Below are positions 10,906-21,734 of a stretch of DNA of 64,000 nucleotides, piece after piece. The position numbers and the translations under genes are program-made. Numbering within the stretch: the stretch's first letter is position 1; each line of letters begins with the position of its first letter. Under the pieces are notes generated by a model, which saw nothing but the letters and a program-made list of their open reading frames with translations, was not told the DNA's origin and made no database searches. This stretch comes from Tuctoria greenei (taxonomy: Eukaryota; Streptophyta; Magnoliopsida; Poales; Poaceae): the NCBI GenBank assembly GCA_036927565.1, contig JAYESD010000005.1, positions 99,612,301-99,676,300 on the forward strand, given 5' to 3'.

Positions 10906-13003
10906 TCCACTGAGGGAATTTCAACTTCCGGGGCTGACACCGAAGGTCCCCCTATCAGATCTTCAGCCGTTGGCTTTGTTGAAGGAGGGCCCGCCGCCGA
11001 CTCCTCTGGGTGCTCTCGCTCGGACATGGCCGCCTCGGGAGTAATCGTCTTCGGGACAGACGTTGGAGCTTCGTCCAGAGCCCCCACCACCACCACTAGA
11101 TCAGGTGCCGGTACTTCCACTACATCCGGCTCAGGTGCCGGAGCTTCAACAATCTCCGGCACAGAGGCCGGAACTTAGGGCACCTCCGGCTCAACCGCTG
11201 GATCATCAACAACTTCCAGCACATGTGTCGGAGCTTTGGTTACCACTGGCTCAAACGCCGAAGCTTCCGCAATCCTCGTCTCCTGCACCGGAGCTTCAGT
11301 CGTCAGTGTTGCAGTAGGTGGAACATCTTCACAAACTTCTCCCCCGTGGTCCAGCGCTACCACAGGAGCCTCTGGCAACACTTCTGGATCTGGATCCACG
11401 ACAACTGGTGATGGAGCTGTTGTGACCTCAGCCGCCACTTGGGGAGGCGCAAGGGTCGGAGCAGGAGCCTCCGCCCGCACAGCCTCAGTCGCTATAGCAG
11501 GTGCTGGAGCTTCGATTCCCTTCTTTGACACCCTGCAAACGAAGGATCAAAAGATTCAAGACATGATAAACACAAAAATAGCAAACCAAGGTGAGGGCAC
11601 CATGCTTACCTAGAGATGCTACTGCTCCAGTCGGCCCAGAATTTCATCATCAGGCGATCGGACCCAGAACCCACCATAGTTGGTGTGGTAGAAGCTTCGG
11701 ATTGCTGCCTGTGACCTATCGACATCGTCGGCGTCGCCTCAGCCAGGACCTCCATCGCTAGGGAAGGACCTCCGTTCCTTGAACTCATGGCCGACGCTGG
11801 GACCGGAGTCGATCTAACATAGCTAGCGCCCCTCGAGGACGCTGGCACCAAAAGAAGCATGGCCGCCGAAGATCTGCTTCGCCGGGGAGAAGGGCCTGTT
11901 GAAGTCAGAGCTGACCTGATGGAGCTCCCATCAGCATGCCTCAACTTCCTCTTCCGGCTGGAAGACTCGGTCGGCTCCTTTCCCTTGCCCTTGCACTTGC
12001 CAGCATCATCAACCTTCTGGCTTGGAGCAGTGGAGGCCACCCTCTCTGAAGCTCCGGGGATTGCGACCCCGGAGATTTGGCGCCTCTCAACCACACCGAG
12101 GTCATCCAATGTCAGCATTCTCCTCCAGATCTCCCTACTAACCTCTGGAAACATGTTCAGAGGTAGGAAGGCAGCCAGCGGAGCTAGAGCGTCGCAGGAG
12201 ATAACTCCATTTTGACATTTCTTGAGATGGAGCTTCAAAGCTTCATCATCCAAGTTGGTATTTAAACCGACTTCAATTCTGTTATGATCCATCTCACTAT
12301 TTAAAGCCCATGCGGGCTATTCCCTAGTCTTCAATGGATCCCACCTGTTCACTAGGAAATTGCCGAAGACCATCTGAGGGGTCACTTCACCCTCCACGCA
12401 TTCCTAGATCTTTGACAGGGTGGGCTCGTACGGTTTTGAAAGCTCCGGAACAACGTTCCAGGCATCACTATCAACATTGGGGAGGCCCTTAGGCAGCTCC
12501 AACCTCTCGTGCTTCTCCACCGTAAGGATCACCAAGTCTTTCTTCCAATTTTCCCATTTGCCAGTGGGGAAGGTCTTCATGTACTTGAAGGGGCAATTCT
12601 TGCGCTTCAAAAAGTAGTAGAAGCCAATCAACTTCGTCTCCTTTCCGGTGGTGTGGCCCATGAAGAAGGTCCGGAACAGCTCAATGCACGGAGGCACGCC
12701 CACCCACATCTCGCAGAAGTGGATGAAGATTGCCACCGGCAAGAGGGAGTGGGGGCTGAGATGATAAAGCTGGAGGCCGTGGAAATCCAACAGCATCATG
12801 AGAAAGCTTGAAAAAGGTGGGATCAAACCTACCATGGCGTACGCAGAGAAGTACACCATCTCTCCGGTGCGCTCCTTCTTAAAGGGGAGCATGCCAAAGC
12901 GGATGCCCTTGTTGCAGGAGTCGCTGGACCACCCCATGTAGGTCCGGACCCTCGAAAGATCTTTGTTGGTCTTGATCTTGCTGAGGGAAAGATCCAACTC
13001 CAT
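10906..13003 (-). pseudogene. Tat antisense gene, copy 1 (gypsy-type 'Transposase_28' domain), 3' truncated
   Basis: Gene on the strand opposite gag-pol. The chosen start is the ATG at 13003 (MELDLSLSK); copies 2 and 3 also begin MEL. Exon 1 (13003-11610) encodes the conserved plant domain that Pfam calls putative gypsy-type transposon (PF04195), with VYFSAYAMVGLIPPFSSF and FYYFLKRKNCPFKY. Its biochemical role is unknown. A 77-bp intron follows, and the frame stays open across the junction. Exon 2 encodes Ala/Pro/Glu repeats and is cut at 10906 by the chromovirus. In-frame stops lie near 12404 (TAG), near 12310 and at 11175-11177. Confidence 0.78.
11533..11609 (-). other. Predicted intron in antisense gene, copy 1 (77 bp)
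   Basis: On the minus strand the exon ends CTAG, then GTAAGC opens the intron and TTTGCAG closes it before GGTGTCAAAG. Removing it joins the two open frames exactly (split Arg codon, then V-S-K-K-G). Copies 2 and 3 have introns of 79 and 78 bp at the same place. Confidence 0.78.
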
Positions 13004-13543
13004 CACGGCAAAATGCAGCGAAAGGTGGAAGTACTATGTGAAAGTTTGGAGACTCTGAGCGCAAGTTCGAATGAAAGTGTAAAGAGTCCTCAAACCGTGA
13101 TGGGTTTTCTTCTTGAGTAAGCCTTCGCAACGCTTAGATGGAAACCACAAAGGGATCAAGATCACATTTTCGAAAATCTACCCCATCAATGACAAATGGG
13201 CCTGGGTCCACTCCGGCGGAAAGGCCAAAGTTATTACCCCAGGTGAATTGTTGTCATGATGGGAAGTTGGAAGCCCGAGGGCGGCGGCCCGACAGGGCGC
13301 TTGGAACCAATACGGTTTTCGTATTGGGAACTGGCGACCTTCAATTGCGTGAGATCCGCACGCAAGGATCTCACCTGCCACATTCAGAAGAAGCCACGCG
13401 GGTATGGTTTAATAGCGAACCCTCACCCCAACGGCACATTAGAAGACCTTTTGAAGCCACATCGTGAGAATTGAAGATGGCCCCACCTCTAGTAGAATAA
13501 CTTAATCCAAAGGATTTCTTCTAGAGGTGGGCTCGGGGGCCAC
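13004..13543. other. Non-coding spacer between antisense gene and right LTR (W2)
   Basis: No supported gene. It matches the spacer at 61154-61690 of element Z (ATTGCGTGAGATC-type segments). Seen from the antisense gene it is the 5' flank and probably holds its promoter; no clear TATA was assigned. It ends in the plus-strand polypurine core GGGGG (13535-13539) next to the LTR. Confidence 0.7.
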
Positions 13544-14375
13544 TGTCGGTACCCTGCGTACCGGGTACCCCATAGTACCGCAAGAAACGATAAGGAGTTC
13601 CACCCATCCGAATTAAAGACCTTCAAAGGTTGCACGTGTTACACAACACTGGACCCGTCTCCCTCGTTTGGGTAGCTCCGGCACTGCCACGTGTAACACA
13701 AGGCGGGACCAAACTCCCTTCATAGGGAAGCTTGGGTCTTGCCACGTGTCTAGTGACCCCAGACCTAACCCCAAGTAGAGGGAAGCTCTGGTGCTGCCAC
13801 GTGTATAGTGGCTCCGGACCTGCCTCCCCAAGATGAGAAGCTCCGGAGCCTCCACGTGTCGAGCCTCCCGACAAAAGACAGCAACGAGGGGACTGGCAGA
13901 TCTCCAACGGCGCGGAGATTCAAGGGGTAGTTAAGGCTATAGTTACAAGACATGATTACGTGTCACTAAAGCCATATTAATGACACACGATCAGAGGACC
14001 CTTCACACTGGTAAAGCCTCCATTAAGGTGCATTATCACACTGTTAATTATGCTTAATATTCACAGATCGTGTATTAGACAATTAATTGCCGCCTGGGCC
14101 ACATGTCGAACCAGGATGATCTAATGGCCAGTCCTTAGACTATAAAATGGCTACACCACACTTTAGAAACAACCAAGCTCATACGCACACAAGCCACCTC
14201 ATACTCATCAACAAACACCCTGTGGAGCAGGGTATTACACTAACGCGGCCCGAACCACGTAAAAATCTTCGTGCCTCCATCTCGTTCTTAATCTTCGTGC
14301 GCCCAAACCGAATATGAACCTTCGCGGACGACATTTTAGTAGTACCGGAGGAAGTGTCAATCATGCACTTCGACA
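13544..14375 (+). repeat. Right LTR of Tat element W2 (832 bp)
   Basis: Starts TGTCGGTACCC and ends CTTCGACA. The TATA box TATAAAA is at 14141-14147. The upstream half has five CACGTG motifs exactly 55 bp apart. It differs strongly from the LTR at 18589 although both belong to the same lineage. The terminal repeat pair cannot be checked because the left LTR is absent. Confidence 0.85.
13633..13858. repeat. 55-bp tandem repeat carrying CACGTG boxes
   Basis: CACGTG starts at 13633, 13688, 13743, 13798 and 13853, an exact 55-bp period. Units share a CCACGTGT core, a GGACC segment and AGCTCCGG-type words. CACGTG is the plant G-box/ABRE core bound by bZIP and bHLH factors. Function in the LTR promoter is inference. 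Confidence 0.9.
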
Positions 14376-14749
14376 GGCACTGTTGAAGTACCTAGCTCTG
14401 ACACCTCCCAGGGGCCCGTCGTCGATGTTCCGTACATTGGAAAGAGGTTCACGGAGCTCTCGAAGGCCAAACTCGGAGCTTGGAGCTAACACAAAAGATC
14501 AGGGCTCGAAGCTGACACAAATACATCAAGGCATTGCCAATCTCCAGATGGTAAATACCCTTAATCAATTGAGAACATCTACTAGGGGGCCAACAAGGTT
14601 ATGCAATGACAACAATCAAGACAAAAAATGAAGTTCGAGAGGATTTCATTCATTCAAATTTCCAGTCTTTACAAGCTGAAGGTATAAAAGGAAAAAGAGG
14701 TCCTAGCTACTAGATTGAAGTGGAACCACACGGCGATCTTCTGGGTGGC
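14376..14749. other. Non-coding stretch 3' of antisense gene copy 2
   Basis: Matches 57360-57608 of element Z (CAGGGGGCC, then ...GACAAAAAATGAA). It holds no gene; it is the 3' flank of the antisense gene and lies between pol and that gene in the sense orientation. Confidence 0.65.
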
Positions 14750-17700
14750 TTATTGTACACTTGCCTTTGCAGCCTCCTCCGTCTCTTCGGAGGGCCCTTC
14801 AAGCATCAGAGCAAGCGACATTGAGGGGTCCCGGCTGCGAAAACAAGTCAACACATACTTTGTGACTGACTTGGCTAGGTTTTTCCCCTCAGTCTCAAGC
14901 TGGTCGATGATGACATCTTCTAGCGCCTCAAGCTTGTCTCCGACTGAGTTCAAGTTTGTCAAGGCTTTCCCAACTTCTGGCTCTGGGTCAGCAGGTCGAA
15001 CAGGACTGAAGCCCAGAGGCACCAGTGCATTCTCTGCATTCCAAAGGAAGTCCCAGATATACTGAGCTTTAACTTTCTTCATGGTCTGAGGCTCCTCCAG
15101 AGACCTTCTGGTAGATGTTAGCTCCGCGAAACCTTCCTTCAAGAATTGCTCGACCTCCTTGGCGTGTTGTTGCGTCTGCTAAGCTAGTAGCCTTTCTTGG
15201 TCTGCAATTTGTTTCTCGCAGAGGTTCAGACGTTCTTTCTTTGCTGACAGGTCCTTTTCCTCTGCCTTCACCTTGTCTTCTCTCACGGAGACAGCAAGCT
15301 CCCATATGGAAACTCCTTCTCCAGCCAGCCACACTTGGTGCTTTTCGGGATCGCACCGAGACTTGAACTTCTCAACGAGTAAGCCAAGTCCTGCTCACCG
15401 CCCTCCAACTTTTGAGAGATCTCATTATCTTTCTTCTAGAGCTCTTGCTCCTCATTGTTGACAGTGTCCTGTCGCTTGAGGAGCTCATCTCTCAGCTTGT
15501 ATAGGGTCTCAACGCAAGCATCTACCAAATTGTTGGCTTCGGTCGCCTTGTCATAGATTTTGTGAGTTTTCCCGCTCATAGCTTCTATGGCACATGCTTG
15601 TCATCTAGCAGCTCGTCTAACCACTTCAGCCACGTCTTCTTGGCTGCAAGCAGGTCTCTCAAGTCAGTCAGGCGGGTTTGTGTAGTCTTTGTCTTGAAGT
15701 TGAGAAGCTTCCTCCATCACCGCAGAGTTTCCCGTTTTGCTTCTAGAGTACTTCGCTCATAGTAAGAGCCGAGTTGAACTGGGGGAAGGCTTGAGCAAGC
15801 GTTGTCAATCGAGAGCGATAGGGGGATCGACTACGGACCTTCCTACAGATCCGCATGAGCTCCCATAACTTCTGGGACAATCGTTGGAGCCCATGGCACA
15901 AGCATGGAACCAAAGAAGTCTTCATCAGTTGAGCCAAGCTTCGGGAGGTCGTCTTCCCCCAACGCATATGTTGAAGCACCATTAGCTAATTCTCCAAGCG
16001 CAAGCTCACATGCCATCATGGTGTCTGTTGGTAACTCCAGCATGACGTTGACCACAGACTCCGACGCAGCGGCCGTTGGCTCCAGCACTGTCATAGTTTT
16101 AGCCACTGGTGCAGCATCGATCACTAGCTCTGACACCTTTGAGACATCAGTTGGTACCTTCGGCGCCACTTCAGCATCCATTGCTGGTTATGGAGTTGGC
16201 TTCAGTGATGCTGTAGCCTGCTACGATAGTGCCACAACTTCTTCTACATGGTCCGACGCAACTGCAGCATCTTCGGCTGTTGGCGCCGAGGTCATCTTGA
16301 TGTCAAATTGACTCCAAAACTGTCGCACTGCCGACCATGACCACAGGAGAAGCCACGACATCAACCGATGCTCAGGCCAGCATGGTCTCTTTGATAGCAA
16401 CACTGAGCTGGCTGGTTGGTGTTGTAAGAGCAGTGACTGGCCTCGACACTCTGGAAATAGAGAAAATGCAAAATTTGACAAAAAAGCAAGAGGTGAAAGA
16501 AAATACATGTTTCTAGTGCGAATTCTTACTTGGGGACGCCGCAGCCCCAGTCGGTGCAGAACCTTCTTCTCGGGCGACCCGAGTCACCTGAACCCACCGG
16601 TGAGGCTGATGGTCTAGACTTCGCCCTGGGAGTTTCATAAGTAGCCATCGGCATCATAGCGGTCGGGACCTCTTGAAAAGACTCTGCTCCACTCACTGGT
16701 GACAGGGCTGCCATCAGAGAAGATATTCTGGACCTGGTGCCGATCGTTGGCAGCGAGATCGAAGGTGAAGACTTGCTAGACTCAGTGCCCACCATTGGCA
16801 CTAAGACTGAAGATGATGATTTCCTAGACCAAAGCTCATCTTGGGAACTAGGACTGAAGATGTGGTTGTCGGAGGTACAACCACCATGAACCTCAGAGTT
16901 GGGCGCGGCACTGACGATGACACTGCTTCTGTTGGAGCTACCCTAATGAAGCTACAATCAGCTCGCGTTAACTTCCTCTTCCGGCTAGAGGAATCTGCGG
17001 GATCTTTCCCCTTGCACTGACTTGAGACAGATTCCTTCTTCTGGCTTGGCTCTACAACAAACTTGCCTTTGCCGCCGATAGAGGTAGGTTCGGACCTCCG
17101 ATGCTTGCTAGGGGCCGAAGCTCCTGGGATGACAATCCCTCCGGTAGGTTACTCCATTGTTGCACCGCAAGATCAGTGTCGTCGAGGATTGGCATCTTCT
17201 TCTTTGGCTCCCTTCTGATCTCTGGGACTATAGACAGTGGTAGGAATTTTGATGGTGGCACTAGGTCATCTCTTGAGACAGAACCATTGTATAGCTTCTG
17301 CAGTTGGAGACGCAGAGCCTCCTTATTAAAATCTATTCCAAGGACAACCCCGATTCGAAGGAAGCCCATCTCTCCGCTGTAGTTCCAAGCAGGAAATTCC
17401 TGCTGCTTAAGTGGAGGCAAATGGTTGGTCAAGAAGTTGCCAAGCACCATCAGGGACGTCAAGCCTACTTCAACCAGATGCCGAATCCTGGTGAGCACTG
17501 GTTTATACTCCTCTGATAGCTCCAGAAGTCGCTATCTGTCGTCGGAAGTCCAATTGGCAACTCCAATCAGTTGAGATGGTCCGTCCGAACAACCACCCAT
17601 TCGCTCTTCCATGTCTCCCACTTCCTAGAGGCAAAGGATTTTATGTACTTGAATGGAAGATTCCTATGTCTCACGAAGTAGCAGAATCCAATCAGATTGT

Positions 17701-18066
17701 TACCTTTCCCGGTCTTCTGGAGGGTAAAGAAGGTCTTGAATAGCAGCACGTAAGGCCGCACGCCCACCCACATCTGCAGAAGTAAATGAAGATCGCCACA
17801 AGCAAGATTGAGTGGGGGCTCAGGTGCTGAAGTTGAAGCCCGTATACTTCCCGCAGCATCAGCGGGATGTTGGACATCGGCAAAACTAGTCCAACCATGG
17901 CGTATGCCGTGAAGAAGACCATCACGTCGAAGCTCTCCTTATTGAAAGGGAGCTTCCTGCGGCGAATCATGTTATCAAAGGAGAAGCTCTGCCATCCCAT
18001 CAACTTTTGGACCCTCTCAATGTCTTTCTGGCTCACAAGCTTGGTGGGGGGAGTTTGAGTTCCATC
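14750..18066 (-). pseudogene. Tat antisense gene, copy 2
   Basis: Homolog of the antisense genes at 10906-13003 and 57609-61153. Start at 18066 (MELKLPPP). Exon 1 (18066-16530) keeps the gypsy-type domain, with MVFFTAYAMVGLVLP and a later FCYFVRHRNLPFKY in another frame. The intron is 16529-16451. Exon 2 (16450-14750) encodes an acidic Ala/Val/Pro-rich part, a frame-broken coiled-coil region and the conserved C-terminus (GFSPVRPADPE, VIIDQLETEGKNLAKSV). Several frameshifts make it non-functional. The preserved C-terminal end matches copy 3 and fixes the true 3' end of the gene. Confidence 0.75.
16451..16529 (-). other. Predicted intron in antisense gene, copy 2 (79 bp)
   Basis: Minus-strand donor GTAAGAATTC after CCCCAA and acceptor TATTTCCAG before AGTGTCGAGG. 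Same position and almost the same length as in copies 1 and 3. Exon 2 resumes V-S-R-P, aligning with V-S-K-K of copy 1. Confidence 0.72.
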
Positions 18067-18588
18067 ACTGCAAAGCAGATCAAAAGCAGAGAAAGCGATG
18101 CGGGGGATGAAGCACAGAGCTCAATGCGCCAACAAACAGATTGAGGTGTAAGAGTTCTCTCCTCCTGAAAAGCCTCTTCTTTTATTATCATCTGCAACGC
18201 TTGGATGGCAACTGATCGATTACGCACTGTGAAGTTACCTTGTCTATGACAAGGGGGCCCGAGGCAACTTTACCAAAAAAAAGTCGTACCAAATGAACGG
18301 TTGTCATGATGAGAACTTGGAAGCCCGAGGACTGTGAACTAACAGGGCTACCAAGATTGTGGTGGGATCCAATACAAAAATTTTATTGGGAACGGGTGAC
18401 CTTCAATTGAATTAGATCGTCATATCATGTATCTCACCTACCAAACCAAGAAGGGCCATGTAGCGATGGCACAGGAGTATGTCGTCGTTTCAACCGCCCA
18501 TGTCAAAAGTTGAAGCTGCAATGCGGGAAGCAATAGTGGCCCCACCTCCAGGATCAAAGCCTTACCCCAAGGTGAACCCGGGGGCCAC
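18067..18588. other. Non-coding spacer between antisense gene and right LTR (W1)
   Basis: No supported gene. Counterpart of 13004-13543 and 61154-61690; shares GGTTGTCATGATGAGAA-type and CCTTCAATTG words. Polypurine core GGGGG at 18580-18584. Confidence 0.65.
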
Positions 18589-19337
18589 TGTCGGTACCCT
18601 GTTATCCTAGTAACCCTTCGTACAAGAAAGAGAAGTGTCGAGTCCCACTGTCCAGAAAAGTGGACCTCCGGAGGCCAACATGTGTCCCGCTATGCTGTAC
18701 CTGCCTCTTTCCTAAGGCTGGCTCCAGTGCTGCCACATGTCCCGCAATGTCGGACCTGCCTCCCTGCTAAGAGAAGCTCCAGTACTGCCACGTTTCAAGT
18801 GTCCGGATGTACATCTCCAATGGGAAGAACTCTGGGATCACCAACGGTGAAGACATTCAATGGTAATCAATCAGCCATTACAAGACCTAGATAAAGCGTC
18901 ATTAATTCTGCATTAATGACGCACAATCAGAGGAGCATCAAGCCTGGTAACGCTGCCATGAAGGCATGTTATCACACTAATATACCGTAATTATACACTT
19001 AGATCATGTGTGGCGTAGTGAATAGCATTGGGGCCACCAGTCGTGCCACGTCACACTGTAACAGCCATTCGTTTGTGTATAGAAGAATTGCACTGCACGG
19101 TAGAACTCAATCCCATCCAAGGCTAAGGTCATTCAGACTAGCTCACCAGCATACATATGCAATACAACACACAAACACCCTCTTAGAGTAGGGTATGATG
19201 CTCAGGCGGCTCGAACCATGCAAAAATATTGTGTCGCCCTGTTCCTGAGTTCTTGAGATTACGCCCGATCTAAATACAAACCTTCGTGGACTACTTGTTA
19301 GTAGAATCAGCAGAAGTATCGATCGCACACTTCGACA
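18589..19337 (+). repeat. Right LTR of Tat element W1 (749 bp)
   Basis: Starts TGTCGGTACCC and ends CTTCGACA. Degenerate CACGTG-like boxes at 18679 (CATGTG), 18734 (CACATG) and 18789 (CACGTT) keep the 55-bp period. A weak TATAGAA lies near 19078. It is followed at once by LINE coding sequence. Confidence 0.82.
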
Positions 19338-20010
19338 CCTTCCAATGACCTACCTTGGCATCTTCTGGCCCTTCACAAGCCTAAGCTTACACATCTACAG
19401 TCCATCCAAGATAAAGCCAAGCCAACTTGCAAGTTGGTAAAGCAGTCTGCTGAGTATGGGTGGTCGGCAAGAGCTCGTGCAACCTATTCTTAGATCCCTT
19501 GCTACTCATGTCATTGCAGTCTTCCGATCACCAAAAAAGTTCAAAAGAGAACTTCACAAAATGTGTCATCGTTTTTTTTTGGTCAGGGAATAAACAAATT
19601 TCAGGAGGTAAATGCAAGGTTTCCTGGTCAAAGGTTTGTCGACCAATGGTATATGGCGGCCTAGGTTTCAAAGACCTCCACAAGTTTAGTCATGCCTAAC
19701 AGCTGAGATGGCTATGGCTCCATTGGACTCAACCACAAAGACCGTGGTGCGGACTAGAGCTACCCATTGATGATGTCTATCATGCACTCTTCGTTGTTGC
19801 CACATCAGTTACTATTGGCGACAGCACAACATCAAAATTTTAGCGCTCCAGCTGGATCCAAGGGAAAGCTCCAGCACAATTGTTTCCAAGCTTGTTTAAT
19901 ATTACAAGGGGGAAGAATCCACTAGTGGCTAGTGTCCTAACTAATCACGCCTTGGCTCATGACCTACTACATGGAATTTCAGTTCACACCCTTGCAGACT
20001 ATGTGCGACC
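19338..20010 (+). pseudogene. LINE reverse transcriptase, C-terminal fragment
   Basis: Non-LTR retrotransposon ORF2 remnant. Frames contain MTYLG at the very left edge, FFWSGNKQISGGKCKVSW, VCRPMVYGGLGFKDL, LRWLWLHWTQ and WIQGKAPAQLFPSLF, the thumb and connector typical of plant LINE proteins upstream of the zf-RVT domain. It has stops and frameshifts. The fragment starts immediately after the Tat LTR end, so the LINE was probably cut by that insertion. It ends at the TTC microsatellite. Confidence 0.82.
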
Positions 20011-20015
20011 TACTA

Positions 20016-20064
20016 TTCTTCTTCTTCTTCTTCTTCTTCTTCTTCTTCTTCTTCTTCTTCTTCT
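20016..20064. repeat. (TTC)n microsatellite
   Basis: About 16 uninterrupted TTC units between two LINE fragments of opposite orientation. On the minus strand this reads (GAA)n at the end of the minus LINE fragment, so it may be its 3' tail. Confidence 0.95.
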
Positions 20065-20109
20065 GTTTTTTTGCTTCTGCTTAAAATATAAATTCCATCG
20101 ACCTTTAAA

Positions 20110-20480
20110 AAAACTTTTTTGAGGCCTTTGCCACGTATTAAGCAAGGAGAAGCACATAGGTCCTTGAACCAATCATGGAGTGTCGACCCGACGCACCAGT
20201 TGTGTGGATGGAGGAGGGTCTCGCCAACCCACATTTTACCTGCGACCAGATGTGATGATACACTAGGCTCTCACTGAAGAGATGTTGAGTTGTTTCAAGG
20301 CTATGAAGGCACATCTCATAGAAGTAATTATTCGCCCATCACCAGCACTGAAGGCGGTTAGCAGTCCAGATTCAATTCTAGAGTAGAAGCCAGAGGAAGC
20401 ATTTGTACCTCGATGGTGCCCAAGCAGACCAAATAGAGTTTGAATGGTCAATCAAAGGCTTCCTTCAAATTGCATAAGAT
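20110..20480 (-). pseudogene. LINE zf-RVT domain fragment, opposite strand
   Basis: Minus-strand frame reads SAWAPSRYKCFLWLLL, then IWTANRL and ETTQHLFSESLVY..IW, the zinc-binding reverse transcriptase domain (zf-RVT) that ends plant LINE ORF2 proteins. Stops are frequent. It is the part that should follow the plus-strand fragment at 19338-20010 but is on the other strand. Either it is a second LINE insertion or a local inversion. Confidence 0.75.
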
Positions 20481-20540
20481 ATGTTGAACGAGACGAATAA
20501 TCACTCGCGGATGTATGTGTCCAGACAATGAGGTTCGGGC

Positions 20541-21119
20541 TGTTAGTCCAACAGACTAGTCCTCCCTAAGACCAGACTAGTCTGGTGTAGTCCAGTTTCA
20601 ATGATTGGACTAGTCCGGACCCTGACCGGACTAGCCCGCTTTGTTCAGCAACTGTCAGTTTGAACTCAAAATTGACATGTGTCCTAATTAAAAGGACACA
20701 ACCCACCAAATGTTATGTCCCTGATTGGGGAACACAACTATTCCTAAGGGGTGGGAGGCCCCCTCTTGTGTCTCTTGGTCAAATATAAGAAGAGGATTAA
20801 GTGTATGATTAAGATATGCTTATGGATGCACATACAAACACTCTACACACTTGATCTCTATTAGTTCTCAGAATCTTATCAACACACCAAGAGAACAAGG
20901 GAAAACACCTTCTGTCGTCACTCTTCTTGTGGCCTCGCCTTGTTGGCTCGATGGCCGCATCATCAAGTAACAAGTGAGATGGGGGAGAAGGTATTAGAAG
21001 TGTTCTTGTGCTATTCGAGAGATATCACTTGATGTTGCTGTTGTATTCAGTTTTCTCCCATGTAATTCGAAATGATTTAGTGGCTATTTGATCATTTTGG
21101 ACTCTCAATGACTCTATCA
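20541..21119 (+). repeat. 5' LTR of Ty1/copia element (about 579 bp)
   Basis: Starts TGTTAG and ends CTATCA (5 of 6 bases complementary), followed after one base by a PBS-like sequence. The first 100 bp carry GGACTAGTCC-type palindromes (20553, 20573, 20607, 20628). Boundaries come from the PBS and termini, since no second LTR is present. Confidence 0.72.
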
Positions 21120-21120
21120 A

Positions 21121-21132
21121 AGGTATTAGATC
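21121..21132 (+). other. Degenerate primer binding site
   Basis: AGGTATTAGATC resembles the tRNA-iMet site TGGTATCAGAGC with three mismatches. Position right after the LTR supports the call. Confidence 0.65.
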
Positions 21133-21734
21133 CGTTTAGACCACTAATCATTTTGAATGTTGTTTTGATGAAAGTTTGCCGCTGCAAGTTTTGAAGTTCA
21201 GGACTTGTCCGGTCTATGGGTCGGACTAGTCCGGTATGCCACAACGATGCAGTTAGGCTTTACGGATCGGGGCGTTTCGACGCGTTCATCTGGTCCAAAA
21301 CCTATTAAGCATTTTGGATTGAAATCCATTGTGAAAATTAAGTTGATTTTGTTTTTGTAAGATGGTAAGATTAAGATTGCCTTTTTGGTATTTCAGCATG
21401 TTCCAATTTTTATATGAAACTTTTCTGCGGTTGGCCGGACTAGTCTAGAATAGTATGGACAAAACTCGAAAAGTTCAATATAGAATGGATAAAATATTTT
21501 TAAACAATACCGGACTTGTCCGCCTTATGGACAAGACTAGTCCAGATATGGTTCTATTTGAGTTCGGACTTGTTCGGCTTATGGACCGGACTAGTCCAAA
21601 AATGTTACTGTAAGAAATTCAGACTAGTCCGGCTATGTGCGGACTAGTCCTGCTATGTGCGGACTAGTCCGGGATGTACACTTATGTTTGATTATTTAAT
21701 TAAGCTTCAGCTGTGAGTTAAGTTTATATTGTCA
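21133..21734. repeat. Copia leader with GGACTAGTCC-type palindromes
   Basis: Untranslated leader with no gene. Palindromes of the GGACTWGTCC type occur in pairs 20-23 bp apart: 21201/21223, 21512/21535, 21566/21588, then 21621/21641/21661. The same motif and spacing occur in the LTR here and in the chromovirus LTR at 8162-8475. Confidence 0.82.

Larger units (their letters stand above)
10906..14375 (+). mobile_element. Tat-lineage Ty3/gypsy element, 3' portion (copy W2)
   Basis: Right-hand part of a Tat-lineage element: antisense gene (10906-13003, minus strand), non-coding spacer, polypurine tract, and right LTR 13544-14375. The left part is missing because the chromovirus array lies at 10905/10906; it is inferred to continue upstream of the window. 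Layout and protein match 57609-62566 of element Z. The LTR differs clearly from that of Z, so this is a separate subfamily. Confidence 0.82.
14376..19337 (+). mobile_element. Tat-lineage Ty3/gypsy element, 3' portion (copy W1)
   Basis: Second partial Tat element in the same orientation: a 374-bp stretch downstream of the antisense gene, the antisense gene (14750-18066), a spacer, and right LTR 18589-19337. It joins the end of the W2 LTR at 14375/14376. The simplest reading is that W2 inserted into W1, with the left parts lying upstream of the window. The right LTR abuts LINE coding sequence at 19338, so W1 itself probably inserted into a LINE. Confidence 0.78.

Noticed and set aside
20013..20234. 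Minus-strand ORF ending in a poly-Glu run
   Set aside because: The Glu run is just the (GAA)n microsatellite; the rest is LINE debris.
19338..20480. Twin-primed (5'-inverted) LINE insertion
   Set aside because: Twin priming leaves an inverted 5' piece followed by a sense 3' piece with a tail. Here the simple repeat lies between the two pieces, which does not fit.
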